A stretch of 50,427 nucleotides of DNA from Apostichopus californicus (Eukaryota > Echinodermata > Holothuroidea > Aspidochirotida > Stichopodidae): assembly GCA_020650975.1 (NCBI GenBank), contig JAIPMN010018987.1, positions 1 through 50,427 on the forward strand, written 5' to 3'. The notes below the pieces were generated by a model. It was given only the letters and a program-made list of their open reading frames with translations. It was not told where the DNA came from and searched no databases. Below are positions 46,501 through 50,427 of this stretch, piece by piece (positions within the stretch are counted from its first letter, which is position 1; the number at the start of each line of letters is the position of its first letter). The translations under genes were made by a program, and so were the position numbers.

Positions 46501-49500
46501 GATATTACGCCTGTTTGCTTCACGTTCACTTCTTGGAACAAAACGTGGTAAGTCAAGATGTTTTTTATTATCATCAATCAGAAATTAATGTTTTCTCACG
46601 TAGTCTAAATCGTTTCAAAATGCACTGTGCAATGACGGTCTTACACAAACAACCTTTGTTGCTATCAAGCACAGTTTAGTTTTGCTTCAGTTGATATTCT
46701 GTTTAAAATTTATCTCTCTCTCTCTCTCTCTGGTGCACTAAAAATACTTTTACTACTTTCTTGTTGTCTCAAATCTCTGTATTTACTTCAGTCAACTATC
46801 TTAATAATTGAAATTGTTTTTCGCAAAGAGGGATACTTGGTTATTATTAGTAACTGACTATAAATGGATTTGTTGAAAAAAGCACAAGCATAGCAACCAC
46901 TGTTTCCACGGTGACATGTTTGGAAGTTGCTGAAAATTTCATAGCAACCAAATGTTCATCTATGATAAGCTGGTAGAGCGGACAAGTGGATTTGATTTAA
47001 ATTGTAGCAAGTTTCTAAGGTGATCAGAAATAAAACCAAAACAGATAAACATGTCTTACTCTAGGTAACGAAATTAAGCAACAAAAATAGTGAATGAACT
47101 TTGTACATGTATGTACAGAGATTCAAAATTGAAAGAAACTCTGGCCCTTCTTGGTGATAGTTTTGAAATGTTTGCAGTACATGTGTGTAATTTTCAAACT
47201 CGTTGCAGAGAGGGTTTTAAAATGTATACACATCATATCCAAGAAGACCTTCGAATATAACATCTATTTTCACAGTTAGGTATAAATTTAAAGGATATAT
47301 CTGAGGGAAAGTACATTTCCATGAACAAAACACACAGGATTTCTTTTGAATATACCCTTTGCAAAGAACATTTCTTACGGATATATTCTAGCCAAGGTGT
47401 GGATCATTATGTGCTGCTGAATGGTAAACAATGAATATGCATGTCATTACTTACTTACCACCACCACCTGTCACCGTGGTAATGTACCTGTTATATAGGA
47501 AGTGGTCTTAGACTGGGCAGGAGTCTGTGTCAATGATAAAGTTAAGACACACCCATTTGATTTACATGTCTTGAATATGCATATATCATTACTTACCATC
47601 ACCTTGCACTGTAGTGATATGCCTGTCATCTAGATAGAGGTCTAAGTTAGAGAGGTAAGGGGAGGAGCCTCTGTCAATCACAACTTCATTAAGACACTCC
47701 CACTTGAATTTAAGATTAGGAGGATCGGGTATTTTGACCGGTCTGATCGCCATGACGTTCTCCCTGTCGAGATCCGATGGAATGTTGTCATCTTCGAAGA
47801 GTAGACATTTTAACCTGCTACGTAGAGTCACCGGTGTGTTACCTAAAGGAAAGAGAATCAAAGTTATTAATATTATAATATGAAGGAAAATGCAATTATT
47901 TGTCAGGCTAGACCACAGACAAAGACAAAACTAAGTCAACTGTTATATCGACCACAGACAAAGACAAAACTAAGTCAACTGTTATATCGACCACAGACAA
48001 AGACAAAACTAAGTCACCAGTGATATCAACCACAGACAAAGACAAAACTAAGTCAACTGTTATATCGACCACAGACAAAGACAAAACTAAGTCACCAGTG
48101 ATATCAACCACAGACAAAGACAAAACTAAGTCACCAGTGATATCAACCACAGACAAAGACAAAACTAAGTCACCTGTGATATCAACCACAGACAAAGACA
48201 AAACTAAGTCACCTGTGATATCAACCACAGACAAAGACAAAACTAAGTCACCTGTGATATCGACCACAGACAAAGACAAAACTAAGTCACCTGTGATATC
48301 GACCACAGACAAAGACAAAACTAAGTCACCTGTGAAATCGACCACAGACAAAGACAAAACTAAGTCACCTGTGATATCAACCACAGACAAAGACAAAACT
48401 AAGTCACCTTTGCTATCAACCACAGACAAAGACAAAACTAAGTCAACTGTGATATCTCAACTAGCCAAACAGGTATTATTGAATTTGTATACATACATGT
48501 ACAGATGCTGTACATTTACTGTATAAAATGGAGCCAAAAATAGCAGATTTTCAGAGAAATAAAAATAAATTAATAGTGACGAACAGTCAAGTATTTAAAG
48601 CAGGAATCAGAGTTGGATTTTCAACCTTCAGTAGAAGGTTTTGTTATCAGAATGTTCAGAAATAATTCCATTTCCCTTCATATTATGATAGTAACTTTCA
48701 CACAACACAGTTTTTTGGTTTCCAATCTTCTCTAGAGAACTCAAACTTCACAACAATTCCTACTGAAAGTCAACACTGTAAGCTATCAATATTTTTGTGG
48801 CCCGACATCAAGTTAATGATGAAGTGTATTTCTTGGCTAGAACTTTATGAAATATTTCAGTTTAATATTTTGCCTGCATTTCTGTCATAGGGGTACAGAA
48901 TATATGTTCTTGTTGGATACTGTTGCATCAATATGAACATATCTTGGCATGATGATTCTTGAAGCTCAAATCAAACGCTTATTCTCTGCTGTAAAACACG
49001 AAATAAGAAATTGGGAAGATTCTGAAGGCTGACTGCAAACATCTTGAGCAAGTCAAGCAAATTCTGTGTACAAGATTCACAGACTATCATTAAATTGTGC
49101 CATTAGTGGACTGTGCAATTATAAAGTGCAATGCTTTCTTCAAAATATCAGAGGGCACATGGGCAGTCATGGTTATCGAACAGCTGCCAATAACATAGAG
49201 TGCCTAATTGCTGCTTTATTGATATTTTATTTGAAAGTTATTTAAATATTGCTCATGACTTGCTTACAAAATCCTGGAGAAATGTTCACTATTAATTAAA
49301 TAAAGAAACTAGTGGGGGAGGGGTGGGAGTAAAAGTAAAAGATGGCTTTATCTTCAGATGCAGATAAATGTAAGGATTGTTTGAATGCTTGAAATCTCTT
49401 TTCAGATCTCCCAGTGTGGATGACAATTTAAATGAACATAAACAATGAGAGGGGTGGGAATGGGAGGGGAGGGGAAGGGTATTGGAGTGCATGTAAATAA

Positions 49501-50226
49501 AACATCTTCTGAACACATGCTTGGAATAATGACTTGATCACAGCAATATACAACTGCTTAACTCAATGGCTCTACTGTAAAAATCATTCTTCCTCTCCTC
49601 CGTTACTCTCCAACCCCCCCCCCCCCCAACCCCACCAACCATAAAACAATCCTCTGTTTTTCAATTGAAAGTTGCAGGGTATTCCAGGTACATAATAAAG
49701 TCACAGACATTCTTGAATTTAAAAAAAGAATTGTAACTATTCTACTATTGTACCTTTTCAAGAAACTGGAGTCCCAAATTTATGTTTATTTTAAAGTCAA
49801 CTATATATTTAAAATGTGGAAAATGTATAATGTCAGTTCATGATATCAAGGGTTGTAAATTTGCCAAATACCGCAGTCGGTCCATTTTGTATCACATTTA
49901 ACAACATCCAACCGCTCAGCCTGATAAGTTTGCTCCTGCGGAAACCTTAAGGTTCCTCCTCTTTAATCATTGATCTTTGAGATGAATCCGCAGCTGCTAA
50001 TGTTTATTTATTCTGAAAACCCTTAGAAAACAATTGGATTTAAAAGAGAGTTATAGATAGAGAGAGAGAGAGAGAGAGGGAATGAGAGAGGCTGCATATT
50101 TAATAACTTCAAAGGTTACTCACCCTCCAATAGTACGTTGATTGCCTCTCGAAACTCTGAGAATTCGTAAGGAGTTAGAAAGCCGAAGGATCCGAGATGG
50201 AAAGCTATTACAGGTGGTACAGTACC
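43551..50226 (-). CDS. NADK: NAD kinase (NADK), C-terminal 264 residues on five exons, 5' part off the window
   Basis: NADK phosphorylates NAD+ to NADP+ in the cytosol. Exons on the minus strand: 50226-50124, 47842-47597, 46296-46139, 45217-45135, 43755-43551, ending with TGA at 43553-43551. Phase closes at every GT-AG junction (795 nt). Visible family motifs in order are [28 protein letters not shown] with [10 protein letters not shown] (the conserved NE substrate segment); TTVQGDG continuing across the intron into [19 protein letters not shown] (glycine-rich conserved motif); [31 protein letters not shown]; and the animal C-terminal [12 protein letters not shown] block. The GGDG nucleotide-binding motif should lie in the missing upstream part. 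The short, basic, serine-rich tail after the MHWN block is lineage-specific. A half-exon copy decayed by a stop lies at 47459-47566. Mitochondrial NADK2 is excluded by these motifs. Confidence 0.95.
43908..44410 (-). pseudogene. Non-LTR retrotransposon (LINE) reverse transcriptase fragment, broken
   Basis: Minus-strand pieces match the C-terminal end of LINE ORF2: [26 protein letters not shown], then in another frame [16 protein letters not shown] and [16 protein letters not shown]. An in-frame stop and at least one frameshift disrupt it, so it is dead. It lies in the NADK intron between exons 45135 and 43755, in the same orientation as NADK. Confidence 0.88.
44492..44890. repeat. 198-bp tandem duplication
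   Basis: Units start at 44492 and 44690 and share ACGGTAAAATAAAGCTGCCG, CATAAGGCAGAGAG, GGGGAGACCAAACGG and AAGAGTACTGTATGT, with few changes and a variable C-run. They are intronic in NADK, next to the LINE fragment. Confidence 0.92.
46421..46466. repeat. (TCACAAAAAAA)n short repeat
   Basis: Three degenerate units of ATCACAAAAAAA lie in the NADK intron upstream (gene sense) of exon 46296-46139. Confidence 0.7.
47459..47566 (-). pseudogene. Decayed copy of the 3' half of an NADK exon
   Basis: The minus strand aligns with exon 47842-47597: TGGGTGTGTCTTAA matches TGGGAGTGTCTTAA, ATTGACACAGACTCCT matches ATTGACAGAGGCTCCT, and ACAGGTACATTACCACGGTG matches ACAGGCATATCACTACAGTG. The copy even keeps a GTAAGT donor at 47458-47457. 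Translation keeps KWVCLN and ITTV but has a stop (TAA) and small deletions. Flanking GAATATGCAT occurs 140 bp apart in both copies, which shows tandem duplication. Confidence 0.85.
47911..48456. repeat. 39-bp minisatellite, 14 copies, open on both strands
   Basis: Exactly 14 units of 39 bp (core ACAGACAAAGACAAAACTAA) fill 546 bp in the NADK intron between exons 50124 and 47842. The unit is 13 codons and stop-free in one frame per strand, so long frames appear (plus: [13 protein letters not shown] repeats; minus: [13 protein letters not shown] repeats). No start context, splice link to NADK or family similarity supports a protein. Confidence 0.95.
48457..50123. other. NADK intron, rest
   Basis: No coding exon was seen. 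It contains GGGGAGGGG-rich purine tracts near 49.31 and 49.45 kb, a C-run at about 49.61-49.63 kb and an (AG)n run at about 50.06-50.08 kb. Confidence 0.6.
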
Positions 50227-50427
50227 CTGGAGAGAGAGGCAGACAAAATCAGGTGAAAAACAGAACAAGATTTGTCGAAGCCGAAAAGAAATATTACCGA
50301 CAGAGTGTGTGCAATCATTTCTGTGTGTGTGAAAGCCTTAACTTAATGAGAATATTTCACGTTGCCAACTTTTCCTAACGGTTTAAGAAAAATGTTTTTT
50401 ACACTTTTTTTTACAGCAGCTGATTTG

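Noticed and set aside
47911..48456. CRISPR-like array
   Set aside because: The units are contiguous with no spacers, in animal intronic DNA.
48020..48526. 168-codon plus-strand frame and overlapping 175-codon minus-strand frame of perfect 13-residue repeats
   Set aside because: Both come from the 39-bp minisatellite, whose unit length is a multiple of three. There is no splice link, family match or selection signal.

Overview
This is animal nuclear DNA: intron-rich, AT-rich and full of small repeats. The window suggests a marine deuterostome, most likely an echinoderm such as a sea cucumber or sea urchin. That guess rests on three things: the NCAPD2, TTI1 and NADK proteins resemble vertebrate orthologues yet are clearly diverged, the exons are small and separated by 0.3-3 kb introns, and the non-coding DNA is rich in CCTAGGCC-type words and short dispersed elements. 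The species cannot be fixed from sequence alone.

Three protein genes explain the conserved coding sequence. (1) Minus strand, from about 14.05 kb down to 35: the N-terminal half of condensin I subunit NCAPD2. There is one non-coding first exon and 16 coding exons, giving 710 codons in unbroken phase; the 3' part lies off the left edge. (2) Plus strand, 17.9-36.6 kb: a complete TTI1 (TELO2-interacting protein 1, TTT complex) with 23 coding exons and 1063 residues. (3) Minus strand, from 50.2 kb down to 43.55 kb: the C-terminal 264 residues of NAD kinase (NADK) on five exons; its 5' part lies off the right edge. I derived splice sites by hand. All splice sites follow GT-AG, and codon phase closes at every junction.

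NCAPD2 and TTI1 are divergent (start codons about 4.6 kb apart). Both encode HEAT-type alpha-solenoid proteins that act in chromosome or genome maintenance. TTI1 and NADK are convergent, with about 6.9 kb between their stop codons. NADK has no obvious functional link to the other two.

The rest is repeats: a MITE family with three copies, a hAT-like MITE, foldback elements, tRNA-derived SINEs (one with a clean 8-bp target duplication), a repeat whose head resembles the 5' end of U2 snRNA, a dead LINE fragment, and several minisatellites, including 14 exact-length copies of a 39-bp unit.

The most interesting pattern is that four separate local duplications each copy an exon edge with its splice site. 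Two are in NCAPD2 (7.76 and 8.87 kb), one in TTI1 (35.55 kb) and one in NADK (47.46 kb). The TTI1 copy creates an upstream 3' splice site that would add exactly 28 in-frame codons. The NADK copy is a decayed half-exon with a stop codon. I found no undescribed multi-gene system.
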